Source of the DNA: Bacillota bacterium
GTDB taxonomy: Bacteria > Bacillota > Dethiobacteria > Dethiobacterales > Dethiobacteraceae
NCBI GenBank assembly: GCA_024650095.1
Contig: JANKMV010000086.1
Span: 1 to 7,941, forward strand
DNA: 7,941 nucleotides
Direction of reading: 5' to 3'
Below the pieces are notes generated by a model, which was not told the DNA's origin, did no database searches, and saw nothing but the letters and a program-made list of their open reading frames with translations. Made by a program: the position numbers and the translations under genes. Numbering within the stretch: position 1 is the first letter of the stretch; each line of letters starts with the position of its first letter. Below are positions 1 to 6,365 of this stretch, piece by piece.

Positions 1-10
1 GGGTGAACAC

Positions 11-56
11 AAAAAGAAAGACCTGCAACTAAATGATTTGCGGGCCTTTCTTTTTT
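11..56. terminator. Bidirectional rho-independent terminator after the GPH symporter gene
   Basis: Arms at 11-28 and 38-55 pair over about 18 positions, with one A-C mismatch and one G-U wobble, around a 9-base loop (29-37). The outer part is A-run against T-run, so either strand gives a GC-containing stem followed by a U-tract. It lies about 30 bp past the symporter stop codon on the minus strand. The longer T-run on the plus strand suggests it also ends a plus-strand transcript entering from the left of the window. Confidence 0.85.
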
Positions 57-84
57 CTATATTTTTTTTATACGCTTTGGCAAA

Positions 85-1464
85 CTATACTGTTTTTGCT
101 TTTCTTGCTTCTAAGTCGGCCATAATTTGGGGCATTTGCTTTTCAAGACCACGTAAGGTGAAGAGACAGGCCGTCACTAACGCAGAACTAAGCGCATGCA
201 ACCAAGTAAAGGTAATGGTAATGGAACTAAGTGCCTCTGCAGTTTGGGTAAGGGCACCACCGACGTAACCACCCCGTGCCAACATCATGGCAACAACAGC
301 AGCTCCGAGACCGGTGCCAATTTTTGCACCCATGCTCGCACCACTAAACACTAATCCCTCAATTCTAATGCCTGTTTTCCATTCCCCATACTCTACCACA
401 TCACACATAAAGGCTAGCCTGGTGCCAAGTAACATGGCGGGACCAATCCCTCTAAACACACCGGAAACCATCATGACACTAGTATTTCCTGGGGCAAACA
501 GGGGCATAATGCCACCCACGATCTGAAAGAACATGCCAATAAAACCAGCATTAATTTTACCAACTCGTGGGACCAACGGAGTGAATACAATCAGTGTTAA
601 AAGTAGCGAAACGAAAATTGCGGACATGAACGGGCCCATTAACGCAGGGTTTTTCATAACCCAAGTCATATAATACATGTTAATGGCCATAAGTGCAGGA
701 TAAGTCATGGTTAGAAGCTGCAAAAGGGTAACTAGCACCCACCATTTATTCGCCACAAACGATTTTAAAGCAACCTTTGCCGTAATTTTTTCAACCTTTT
801 TACCAACAGGCCGATCTACTCTTTCCTTCGTACCTGCGAAGGTCACTAAGATCATTGCTGTAGCAACCACAGCTAACATGGCAAAAAACTTAAAATAACC
901 GTCTGCACCGCCACCCAGTGATTCAATTGCTTTAAGTACATACAGATTACCAATAACTGTAGCAGCTGTGCCAAATGATTGACCCACCATATTTAGTGTT
1001 AACCTCTTTTTAGGGTCATTTGTCATTAGGACTGTTAGCGACTGTAAAGGAAGGGTAATGGCCGTTAATGTGAAAAACGCAACCATGTTGTATGTTATAA
1101 AAGCCCAGGCAATTCTGCCCGTTTCACTAAAGTTTGGCACATAAAAGAGCGCCGCCATCGATAATAGCCCGGGGAGTGCCATCCACAGAAGCCACGGACG
1201 TGCTTTACCATACTTTGTATTAGTGCGATCAACTAAAAAACCAATGACAATATCCGTACCACCATCTAAAAAGCGAGAAATAACAAAAATTGAACCCATT
1301 GCCGCCAGTGGAATTAACGCAATATCAGACCAAAAATATGAGAGATAGGTACCAAAGCCTAAATTAATAAAACTAATAGCCGCAAAACCTAAGCTAAACA
1401 TGGTTATTTCTGTATTGCCAAGTTGTGATTTGTTTTTTTCCAGTAGTGGGTTTGTTACAGACAT
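85..1464 (-). CDS. GPH-family (glycoside-pentoside-hexuronide) sugar:cation symporter, MFS superfamily
   Basis: This is a 459-residue polytopic inner-membrane protein with about 12 hydrophobic segments, the usual length for the MelB/GPH family. In those proteins uptake of a sugar or glycoside is coupled to Na+ or H+. The first cytoplasmic loop carries the family signature: SRFLDGGTD at 63-71, then DRTNTKYGKARPW at 79-91. Asp67 and Asp71 align with the MelB helix II cation-site acidic residues (Asp55 and Asp59 in the E. coli protein). The start ATG at 1464 has AAGGAGG at 1478-1472, 7 bases upstream. The gene stands alone on its strand, with its own promoter candidates upstream and a terminator downstream. 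The substrate cannot be read from the sequence. The neighbouring glucose-phosphate operon suggests a sugar that feeds glucose-1-P or glucose-6-P, but that is inference from position only. Family assignment is firm. Confidence 0.93.
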   Translation of the reverse strand: MSVTNPLLEKNKSQLGNTEITMFSLGFAAISFINLGFGTYLSYFWSDIALIPLAAMGSIFVISRFLDGGTDIVIGFLVDRTNTKYGKARPWLLWMALPGLLSMAALFYVPNFSETGRIAWAFITYNMVAFFTLTAITLPLQSLTVLMTNDPKKRLTLNMVGQSFGTAATVIGNLYVLKAIESLGGGADGYFKFFAMLAVVATAMILVTFAGTKERVDRPVGKKVEKITAKVALKSFVANKWWVLVTLLQLLTMTYPALMAINMYYMTWVMKNPALMGPFMSAIFVSLLLTLIVFTPLVPRVGKINAGFIGMFFQIVGGIMPLFAPGNTSVMMVSGVFRGIGPAMLLGTRLAFMCDVVEYGEWKTGIRIEGLVFSGASMGAKIGTGLGAAVVAMMLARGGYVGGALTQTAEALSSITITFTWLHALSSALVTACLFTLRGLEKQMPQIMADLEARKAKTV

Positions 1465-1512
1465 TTTCCTTCCTCCTTATGATTTATTCTGATAGCGCCA
1501 CACACATTAATT

Positions 1513-1536
1513 TTAATAACCCTTACTGCTCGACAT
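1513..1536 (-). other. Possible 7-codon leader ORF upstream of the symporter gene
   Basis: An ATG at 1536 is preceded by AGGGGG (1548-1543) with an ideal 6-base spacer. It reads MSSSKGY and then TAA. It lies in the 5' leader that either candidate promoter would give. Short ORFs with a good RBS can act as leader peptides, but a single match this short can arise by chance. A second ATG (1541, other frame) gives a 28-codon ORF that ends overlapping the symporter start, but its SD spacing is too short. Confidence 0.2.
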
Positions 1537-1588
1537 GGCATTCCCCCTAAAGTTTTAACTATTAGAATTGTTCTTATGTTCGTCTTGC

Positions 1589-1598
1589 TAAACGTTTA
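1589..1598. promoter_or_regulatory. Operator-like palindrome over the -10 box of the proximal symporter promoter
   Basis: TAAACGTTTA is a perfect 10-bp palindrome with a central CG, the core pattern seen in LacI/CcpA-family operators. It overlaps the -10 hexamer of the candidate promoter at 1595-1622, where a bound repressor would block initiation. It is not a full cre site, because the flanking TG and CA positions do not match. A 10-bp palindrome in AT-rich DNA can occur by chance. Confidence 0.35.
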
Positions 1599-1622
1599 TA
1601 GGTATGTTAGTGTTGTTTTCAA
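1595..1622 (-). promoter_or_regulatory. Candidate SigA promoter P2 (proximal) for the GPH symporter gene
   Basis: Read on the minus strand: TTGAAA (1622-1617), 16-bp spacer, TATAAA (1600-1595). Each hexamer matches consensus at 5 of 6 positions. The expected start near 1588 would give a leader of about 120 bases. The -10 is covered by the TAAACGTTTA palindrome. Confidence 0.5.
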
Positions 1623-1719
1623 TATTTTCAAGATTTAAACTATAACAATATCAATTATGGCAGCTGGGCGTAAACAGCAAATTAATCCTCTTTCGAGCTG
1701 TTCGGATCTTCTATAACTA

Positions 1720-1748
1720 ATACTATGGTGTAGTCAATCAAATGTCAA
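1720..1748 (-). promoter_or_regulatory. Candidate SigA promoter P1 (distal) for the GPH symporter gene
   Basis: Read on the minus strand: a perfect TTGACA (1748-1743), a 17-bp spacer, and TAGTAT (1725-1720, 4 of 6). The expected start is near 1713, giving a leader of about 250 bases. A second overlapping pair, TTGACT with TATAGA at 16 bp, lies just downstream, so the exact start is uncertain. An AT-only palindrome lies 21 bp upstream of the -35. Confidence 0.5.
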
Positions 1749-1768
1749 TGTCATCTATCATAATTTTC

Positions 1769-1795
1769 AATAAATTATAAATATTATAATTTATT
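1769..1795. repeat. 27-bp AT-only perfect inverted repeat upstream of the distal symporter promoter
   Basis: Arms AATAAATTATAA (1769-1780) and TTATAATTTATT (1784-1795) are exact reverse complements around ATA. The site lies just upstream of the P1 -35 box, where an activator site or UP-like AT-rich element would sit. It has no adjacent GC stem or U-tract of the terminator type. Function is unknown. AT-rich DNA makes such palindromes more likely by chance, but 12 perfect pairs is long. Confidence 0.55.
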
Positions 1796-1844
1796 CGCTA
1801 TGCGCCCACGGGGGTACGTAGAAAAGGTGCGCACAATTAGTACG

Positions 1845-1892
1845 GGTTACACTAACCGCTTGCTAGCTACAAGCGATGTAATACCAGTGCAA
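1845..1892 (+). repeat. Dispersed repeat, copy 1
   Basis: This copy shares an ordered set of blocks with 7871-7922 in the same orientation: GGTT, then CTAACCG, then TAGCTA, then CAAGCG, then ATG, ending in TACCAGTGCAA (11 exact bases). Copy 1 can fold: GGTTA/TAACC at the 5' end, or CGCTTG/CAAGCG around CTAGCTA inside TTACA/TGTAA. It lies between the sugar-phosphate operon terminator and the symporter promoters, and is not in a gene. I do not recognise the family. Confidence 0.5.
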
Positions 1893-1922
1893 AAGAAACA
1901 GACACACCATGGGCGTGCCTGT
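1891..1922 (-). terminator. Rho-independent terminator of the gap-phosphohexomutase-isomerase operon
   Basis: On the minus strand ACAGGCACGCC (1922-1912) pairs with GGTGTGTCTGT (1908-1898) through 11 pairs, two of them G-U, around a 3-base CAT loop. TTCTTTT follows at 1897-1891. It starts about 20 bp past the isomerase stop codon. There is no T-run on the plus strand, so it acts only on the minus-strand transcript. Confidence 0.85.
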
Positions 1923-1942
1923 AAAAAATTACTGTAGGTAGC

Positions 1943-2704
1943 CTAGAAATACTGCTCAGGGTTCACAAGGTAGGCAAACTTTTCTGGGTTTTTTAAAAAC
2001 TCGACGTACATGGGACGCCCATGGATTAGACCAAACTCTGGCTGATCCTCCACTTTCCTTGTGCTTAAACGCGGTGTAGGTTGGTAGCGTGGATTTGCCA
2101 TAAACTGTTCATCCTCGCCATCGGCAACGAGTTCAAAAAAGGCGCCACCCGCCAATTCTTTGATGGGGCCATAAATAGAGCTAAATGCCGAGCCGACCCA
2201 ATTACTCATCACCAGCACAGACGGTCCCGGGTTTATTGTAATGTGGCCATACCCCGGGGGAATCAGCACTTTATCGCCCGCCGTGGCTTCCACGAGAACA
2301 GCATCCACACCATCTTCATCCGCTTCCGTCTGCAATAAATAATGAGCTTTGCCGTACAGTACTTCGTATACTTCAGGATAGGTTACATCTGTTCCCTCTT
2401 TAACGGGATGATAGTGACCCGCCGTTTTTATATATTCCCGACCAACCTGTCCGGGTCGGATCACCGTTACATCGTAGCGCAACCTATGCTTGGCCAACAA
2501 TTCCCGATCCTGCTCACGACAAACATCACGATACATATAATAGAGTTCATCAGGGCCACTCGCAGTGGGATCCAACAATACATCCAGCATATCTTTTTTG
2601 TAGCGAGTGGCAGGAGTAATACTGGTCACTCCTTCACCAAAGGCTAATCGCCCTTCACTATCAGCCGTTATTGGTAGGCCACTGTTCTTATTTAAGTCGA
2701 GCAA
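1943..2704 (-). CDS. Cupin-type (archaeal-type) glucose-6-phosphate isomerase
   Basis: This enzyme interconverts glucose-6-P and fructose-6-P with a metal-dependent cupin fold unrelated to classical Pgi. The metal-binding cupin motifs are present: TAGHYHP (94-100, ligands His97 and His99), PEVYEVLYGKAHYLLQ (110-125, ligand Glu111), and PPGYGHITIN (149-158, ligand His154). Numbering is from the TTG start at 2704. That start is chosen because AAAGGAGGG (2722-2714) lies about 9-10 bases upstream. The GTG at 2734 has no good RBS and would place the SD inside the gene. The chosen start overlaps the mutase stop by 13 bp, so translation is probably coupled. At about 253 residues the protein is longer than the roughly 190-residue archaeal enzymes, with extra N- and C-terminal sequence. 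It is the last gene of the operon, followed by a terminator. Family is confident; the start is fairly confident. Confidence 0.9.
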   Translation of the reverse strand: MLDLNKNSGLPITADSEGRLAFGEGVTSITPATRYKKDMLDVLLDPTASGPDELYYMYRDVCREQDRELLAKHRLRYDVTVIRPGQVGREYIKTAGHYHPVKEGTDVTYPEVYEVLYGKAHYLLQTEADEDGVDAVLVEATAGDKVLIPPGYGHITINPGPSVLVMSNWVGSAFSSIYGPIKELAGGAFFELVADGEDEQFMANPRYQPTPRLSTRKVEDQPEFGLIHGRPMYVEFLKNPEKFAYLVNPEQYF

Positions 2705-4146
2705 AATTGTTCTCCCTCCTTTGTTTGCGCACACAACGTCGCCTGCACTTCATCCTGAATGGCAATTTTCTCGGCTTCCGTTTCCGCTTCCACATAAATA
2801 CGAAAAACAGGTTCCGTCCCAGAGGGACGTACCAAACACCAGCTTCCATTATGTAAGACAATCTTAAGTCCATCTACACGGGAGAACGAAGCCACTGGGA
2901 TGCCCGCCAAACGTTGGGGCGCCCATGTTTCCATCCTAGCAACAATCTCATCTTTGACTTCAAGCGAGGTGCGTAAATCAATCCGCTCACTAAATAATGG
3001 GCCGAAACGGTCACTAATGTCACTGAGCAGTTGAGCCGCCGTTTTACCCGTTTTGGCCAACATTTCAATAAAGAGCAACCCGGCGAAGATGCCGTCTTTT
3101 TCTGGAATATGTCTGCTGACACTAAACCCGCCACTTTCTTCGCCCCCAAGAAAAGCGTTCTGCTCACGTAATGCTTGCCCAATATATTTAAAGCCCACAG
3201 GTGTCTCCAGCACAGGAAAGCCATAATGATCGGCTAAACGATCCAACATATGTGTAGTTGCCACAGTACGGGCTACCGCCCCTTGCCAACCACGGCTTTG
3301 TACGAGATACTCCATGAACAGGACTAGTGTTTCATTGGGGCTAAAAAAGCGGCCATTCGGATCCACAATCCCCAAGCGATCCGCGTCCCCATCGAGAGCT
3401 ACGCCAATATCAGCACCACTTTTTTGTACTTGCGCGGCTAATGCTTTTAAGTGATACGAAGTGGGTTCCGGTAAAGAGCCACCAAAGAGCGGGTCACGCC
3501 AGTTATGAATGGCTTCCACTGCACACCCATGCTTTTGTAAAATAGATTCCATGTAGCCAATACCTGCACCATACATGGGATCCACGACAGCTTTAATATT
3601 TGCTTCTCGAATCACGTTAAAATCAATCAGTTTTTCAATCTGTGCTGTATATGTAGGTAACGGCTCGATCGCCTCCACTAGACCATGCTCCCACGCTTGC
3701 GACATGGCGAGCCTGTCCACCGTGCCCGTACGAATTACGTCGAGCATACACGCAACAATGGGAGCAATATCTGCAGGCAGCGCTGGCCCAGCAAAGCCCG
3801 GAATGAACTTGATACCTAGGTATTCTGCAGGATTATGGCTAGCAGTTAACATCACTGCGCCTGCCGCATTGTGCGTAATCACGGCATGAGCCACCGCGGG
3901 CGTAGGCGTATGTTTTTTACAGAGATATGTGTGGATATCGTTACCCGCCATCACTTCCGCCACTACCAGCGCAAACTTTTCGGCAAGAAACCGTGTATCA
4001 TAGCCTACCACGATCCCTCGCTCAGTCAACCCCTGATTGCGCAAATGTTGGGCAATGGATTGTGCCACACAACGTACATTGTCAAAGGTAAAATCTTCTG
4101 CTATGATGGCACGCCAACCGTCTGTGCCAAATGTAATTTCCGCCAT
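2692..4146 (-). CDS. Alpha-D-phosphohexomutase (phosphoglucomutase/phosphomannomutase)
   Basis: This 484-residue cytosolic enzyme moves phosphate between C1 and C6 of a hexose through a phosphoserine. All four family motifs are intact and in order: the phosphoserine loop TASHNP (101-106, Ser103), the Mg2+ loop DGDADR (252-257), the sugar-binding loop GEESGG (335-340), and the phosphate-binding loop RPSGTEP (440-446). FGTDGWR at 6-12 is the usual N-terminal signature. The ATG at 4146 is chosen because TGAGGGGG (4160-4153) lies 6 bases upstream; the in-frame ATG at 4167 lies before that RBS. Between gap and the cupin isomerase, glucose-1-P/glucose-6-P exchange is the likely role. Glucose versus mannose specificity is not decided by these motifs. 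The 3' end carries the RBS of the next gene and overlaps it by 13 bp. Confidence 0.94.
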   Translation of the reverse strand: MAEITFGTDGWRAIIAEDFTFDNVRCVAQSIAQHLRNQGLTERGIVVGYDTRFLAEKFALVVAEVMAGNDIHTYLCKKHTPTPAVAHAVITHNAAGAVMLTASHNPAEYLGIKFIPGFAGPALPADIAPIVACMLDVIRTGTVDRLAMSQAWEHGLVEAIEPLPTYTAQIEKLIDFNVIREANIKAVVDPMYGAGIGYMESILQKHGCAVEAIHNWRDPLFGGSLPEPTSYHLKALAAQVQKSGADIGVALDGDADRLGIVDPNGRFFSPNETLVLFMEYLVQSRGWQGAVARTVATTHMLDRLADHYGFPVLETPVGFKYIGQALREQNAFLGGEESGGFSVSRHIPEKDGIFAGLLFIEMLAKTGKTAAQLLSDISDRFGPLFSERIDLRTSLEVKDEIVARMETWAPQRLAGIPVASFSRVDGLKIVLHNGSWCLVRPSGTEPVFRIYVEAETEAEKIAIQDEVQATLCAQTKEGEQFCST

Positions 4147-4169
4147 CTTGGACCCCCTCAGCAACATTC

Positions 4170-4205
4170 GTTCAGGCTGTTATATCAGGAAAGAACAGCC
4201 TGAAC
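4170..4205 (-). promoter_or_regulatory. Strong intercistronic hairpin between gap and the phosphohexomutase gene
   Basis: Arms 4170-4181 and 4194-4205 (GTTCAGGCTGTT and its exact reverse complement) enclose a 12-base loop. There is no U-tract on either strand, so it is not a normal intrinsic terminator. The hairpin base is 9 bases upstream of the mutase RBS. It could stabilise a processed downstream mRNA, protect the 3' end of gap mRNA, or bind a regulator as DNA. Confidence 0.7.
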
Positions 4206-4266
4206 ATATTATTCACGGCAATAATCTACCGCTATACATATTCACGATTACGCGCTAAATTCCTGC

Positions 4267-4377
4267 CTAATGGTAATCTCTTCTGAGGACGACCAGCACA
4301 ATCACCACAATAAGAGTTAGGTTAAGCTTGACCCCACGAAAAGCGCTAAATCTGCCACGCGATGCGAGTACCCCCAT
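4267..4377 (-). other. Possible 36-codon hydrophobic small ORF overlapping the end of gap
   Basis: In the frame offset from gap, an ATG at 4377 (directly after a TGA in its own frame) opens 36 codons ending at TAG 4267-4269. Residues 1-19 are basic and polar. Residues 20-31 are almost purely hydrophobic (LTLIVVIVLVVL), followed by RRDYH, which is the pattern of a short single-pass membrane peptide. The hydrophobic part is encoded mostly after the gap stop codon. No convincing Shine-Dalgarno precedes the ATG, so it may be chance or would depend on coupling to gap. Confidence 0.2.
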
Positions 4378-5324
4378 TCATTATCATACCACGCCACAAC
4401 ACGGACCAAGTTATCGCCAATGACCATAGTCAGCAAGCTATCCACAGTGCTTGAGAAAGGTGATCCTTTATAGTCCACAGACACGAGCGGCTCTTCACTA
4501 TAGTCCATGATGCCATGCAGTTCACCGGAAGCCGCCGCTTTCATCGCTTCGTTTACGGTGGCCGCTGTTGCCTTTTTGTTCACTTCGGCCACAAAATCCA
4601 CCAGGGACACGGTGGGTGTAGGTACGCGGATGGCAAAACCATCAATTTTGCCATTGAGCTCCGGTATTATTTTACCAATCACTTTTGCTGCCCCAGTGGT
4701 GGTAGGAATGAACGATACTTGGGCTGCTCGTGCACGTCGTAAATCCGGATGGGGAAGATCCAATAAACGCTGGTCGTTGGTATATGAGTGCGTGGTGTTC
4801 ATCAAGCCCTTACGAATGCCAAAGTTTTCGTGTAATACCTTAACAACGGGTGCCAGTGCGTTGGTGGTACAGGAAGCATTGGATATGACATTATGTTTTT
4901 GGGAATCATAATCATTTAGGTTCAACCCCATCACCACGATGATATCCGCATCATTAACAGGCGTAGTAACAATTACTTTTTTGGCGCCCCCCTGTAGGTG
5001 ACGAGATGCATCGGCATGCGTACGAAATCTACCGGTAGCTTCGATCACAACATCAACACCCACATTAGCCCAAGGAAGTTTCTCTGGCTGAGGTTCAGAA
5101 AAAATACGCACATCGCGGCCAGCGACAACCAAATTGTTACCTTTCAGCTCCACACTGGCGGGAAACTTACCATAAAGAGAATCATATTTTAACAAATGCG
5201 CCAGCGTGGCGTTGTCTGTAAGGTCGTTCACCGCCACAACTTCCATGCGTTCATTATCCTGCAGAGCACGAAACGTATTGCGACCAATGCGGCCAAAGCC
5301 GTTAATGCCAATTTTAACAGTCAT
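4317..5324 (-). CDS. gap: NAD-type glyceraldehyde-3-phosphate dehydrogenase
   Basis: This 335-residue cytosolic enzyme catalyses phosphorylating oxidation of glyceraldehyde-3-P to 1,3-bisphosphoglycerate. GINGFGRIGR (6-15) is the dinucleotide fold. The catalytic motif SNASCTTNA (148-156) holds Cys152, with His179 in THSYTND. The S-loop region RRARAA (196-201) and WYDNEWGYS (312-320) are standard. Asp34 in NDLTD and the Leu190-Pro191 pair match the NAD-specific GapA type rather than NADP-preferring GapB, so a glycolytic role is likely. The ATG at 5324 has GGGAGG (5336-5331) 6 bases upstream; the longer frame from 5348 has no RBS. It is the first gene of the minus-strand operon. The mutase gene follows after 170 bp that contain a hairpin but no terminator. 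No clear promoter was identified in the 170-bp divergent region it shares with dapB. Confidence 0.97.
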   Translation of the reverse strand: MTVKIGINGFGRIGRNTFRALQDNERMEVVAVNDLTDNATLAHLLKYDSLYGKFPASVELKGNNLVVAGRDVRIFSEPQPEKLPWANVGVDVVIEATGRFRTHADASRHLQGGAKKVIVTTPVNDADIIVVMGLNLNDYDSQKHNVISNASCTTNALAPVVKVLHENFGIRKGLMNTTHSYTNDQRLLDLPHPDLRRARAAQVSFIPTTTGAAKVIGKIIPELNGKIDGFAIRVPTPTVSLVDFVAEVNKKATAATVNEAMKAAASGELHGIMDYSEEPLVSVDYKGSPFSSTVDSLLTMVIGDNLVRVVAWYDNEWGYSHRVADLALFVGSSLT

Positions 5325-5420
5325 CTTGTGCCTCCCATGAATTCCCAAAGTTTAGGGAAAAATTACGTACACTGTTTCCTCTAGCTTGCCCGCTGTTTTC
5401 GTTTCCAATGCGGTCAATAC

Positions 5421-5449
5421 TTGACATTACGCAAGCGATATAAGACAAT
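5421..5449 (+). promoter_or_regulatory. Candidate SigA promoter for dapB-dpaB
   Basis: A perfect TTGACA (5421-5426), a 17-bp spacer and GACAAT (5444-5449, 4 of 6) predict a start near 5456 and a leader of about 40 bases. The -35 is part of a perfect inverted repeat, GTCAA-TAC-TTGAC (5413-5425), a possible repressor site. The leader is far too short for a lysine riboswitch. Confidence 0.55.
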
Positions 5450-5494
5450 GCTAGTAAAGTGGTTATTGATACCAAACTAGGAGGAAGTAAGCAA

Positions 5495-6295
5495 ATGGCA
5501 ATCAAAGTAGCCGTTAATGGCGCACTTGGCAATATGGGTAAAACAGTCATACGTGCCGTTCATGCTGATCCCGCACTACAACTTGTAGCAGCCATTGACA
5601 CAAATGGCGATAACGGCGATATCGGACCCATCGCTGGTCTTGGACAACTTCAAGTACCCGTTACAAAAGACCTTACAGAAACTTTACAAAAAATACAGCC
5701 CGATGTGGTGATAGACTTTACCTCACCCTTTACCGTGATGCAGAACATAGAGATCTCACTGTCTTTGCATATCCGTGCCGTCATTGGTACCACCGGCATT
5801 ACGGAAGCAGATCTAGACCGTATTCAAGGTTGGTCCACACAGTATCAAACATCCGTTCTCATTGCACCCAACTTCGCCATTGGTGCCGTGCTCATGATGC
5901 TCTTTGCTGCCCAGGCAGCCAAATTTATGCCCGAAGCAGAAATCATTGAATTACATCATGATCAAAAAATTGATGCTCCCTCTGGTACCGCCATTAAAAC
6001 GGCGGAAATGATTGTGAAAGCAAGAGGAAAAACTGTACCCCGTACCATTGACGAGCTGGAAAAGATCCCAGGCGCGCGTGGAGGCAACTTGGAAGGTGTT
6101 CGTCTACATAGTGTTCGTCTACCTGGCTACGTCGCCCACCAAGAAGTTATCTTCGGGGGCCTTGGTCAGACACTCACCATTCGGCATGACAGTATTGATC
6201 GTACCTCCTTTATGCCCGGCGTCATGCTCAGCGTAAAGGAAGTAATGAAACGAGAAGGCGTAATTTACGGTCTGGAAAATATACTCAACTTGTAA
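5495..6295 (+). CDS. dapB: 4-hydroxy-tetrahydrodipicolinate reductase
   Basis: This enzyme reduces the DapA product 4-hydroxy-tetrahydrodipicolinate to tetrahydrodipicolinate with NAD(P)H, on the route to diaminopimelate and lysine. It is cytosolic. The 266 residues match the usual family length. The nucleotide-binding loop is GALGNMG (9-15). GTTG (98-101) and APNFAIGAVLMM (124-135) are typical of the Gram-positive group. The catalytic signature ELHHDQKIDAPSGTA (152-166) supplies the proton-donor pair His154/Lys158. The ATG at 5495 is supported by AGGAGG (5479-5484), 10 bases upstream; the in-frame GTG at 5459 precedes that RBS and is rejected. It is divergent from gap and followed 70 bp later by dpaB. 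No lysine riboswitch fits in the short leader. Confidence 0.97.
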   Translation: MAIKVAVNGALGNMGKTVIRAVHADPALQLVAAIDTNGDNGDIGPIAGLGQLQVPVTKDLTETLQKIQPDVVIDFTSPFTVMQNIEISLSLHIRAVIGTTGITEADLDRIQGWSTQYQTSVLIAPNFAIGAVLMMLFAAQAAKFMPEAEIIELHHDQKIDAPSGTAIKTAEMIVKARGKTVPRTIDELEKIPGARGGNLEGVRLHSVRLPGYVAHQEVIFGGLGQTLTIRHDSIDRTSFMPGVMLSVKEVMKREGVIYGLENILNL

Positions 6296-6313
6296 ATCAT
6301 ACCGGACAGGCAC

Positions 6314-6362
6314 GAACCCCCTTTACCTTGCATATACATTAATTGCACTGTAAAGGGGGTTC
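6314..6362 (+). promoter_or_regulatory. Hairpin that sequesters the dpaB ribosome binding site
   Basis: GAACCCCCTTTAC (6314-6326) and GTAAAGGGGGTTC (6350-6362) are exact reverse complements separated by 23 bases. The dpaB Shine-Dalgarno AAAGGGGG (6352-6359, 6 bases before the ATG at 6366) lies wholly inside the 3' arm. A transcript reading through from dapB would mask the site. No U-tract follows, so it is not an intrinsic terminator. The loop contains TATACATT (6333-6340), a 7 of 8 match to the SigE -10 pattern CATACAnT, but no matching -35 was found. Confidence 0.75.
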
Positions 6363-6365
6363 TAT

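Noticed and set aside
2081..2867. Plus-strand open frames opposite the isomerase and mutase genes
   Set aside because: They are antisense shadows of confidently identified genes, with no family resemblance or RBS of their own.
4170..4205. Hairpin between gap and the mutase gene as an intrinsic terminator
   Set aside because: Neither strand has a U-tract after the stem.
5325..5348. Longer gap start at 5348
   Set aside because: It precedes the GGGAGG RBS, and GAPDH proteins start right before the VKIGINGFGRIGR segment.
5342..5359. TTCCC/GGGAA short inverted repeat just upstream of gap
   Set aside because: Only 5-bp arms with an 8-base spacer in A/T-rich DNA; too weak to call an operator.
5459..5494. 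Longer dapB start (GTG at 5459)
   Set aside because: The strong AGGAGG at 5479-5484 lies after it, and the family start MAIKVAVNG matches the ATG at 5495.
5450..5494. Lysine riboswitch or other leader RNA before dapB
   Set aside because: The leader predicted from the TTGACA promoter is only about 40 bases, and no riboswitch-like structure was seen.
6314..6362. Mother-cell sigma factor promoter in the dapB-dpaB spacer as a called feature
   Set aside because: TATACATT resembles a SigE -10, but no -35 match at the right distance exists for SigE, and the SigK -10 pattern does not fit; kept only as part of a hypothesis.
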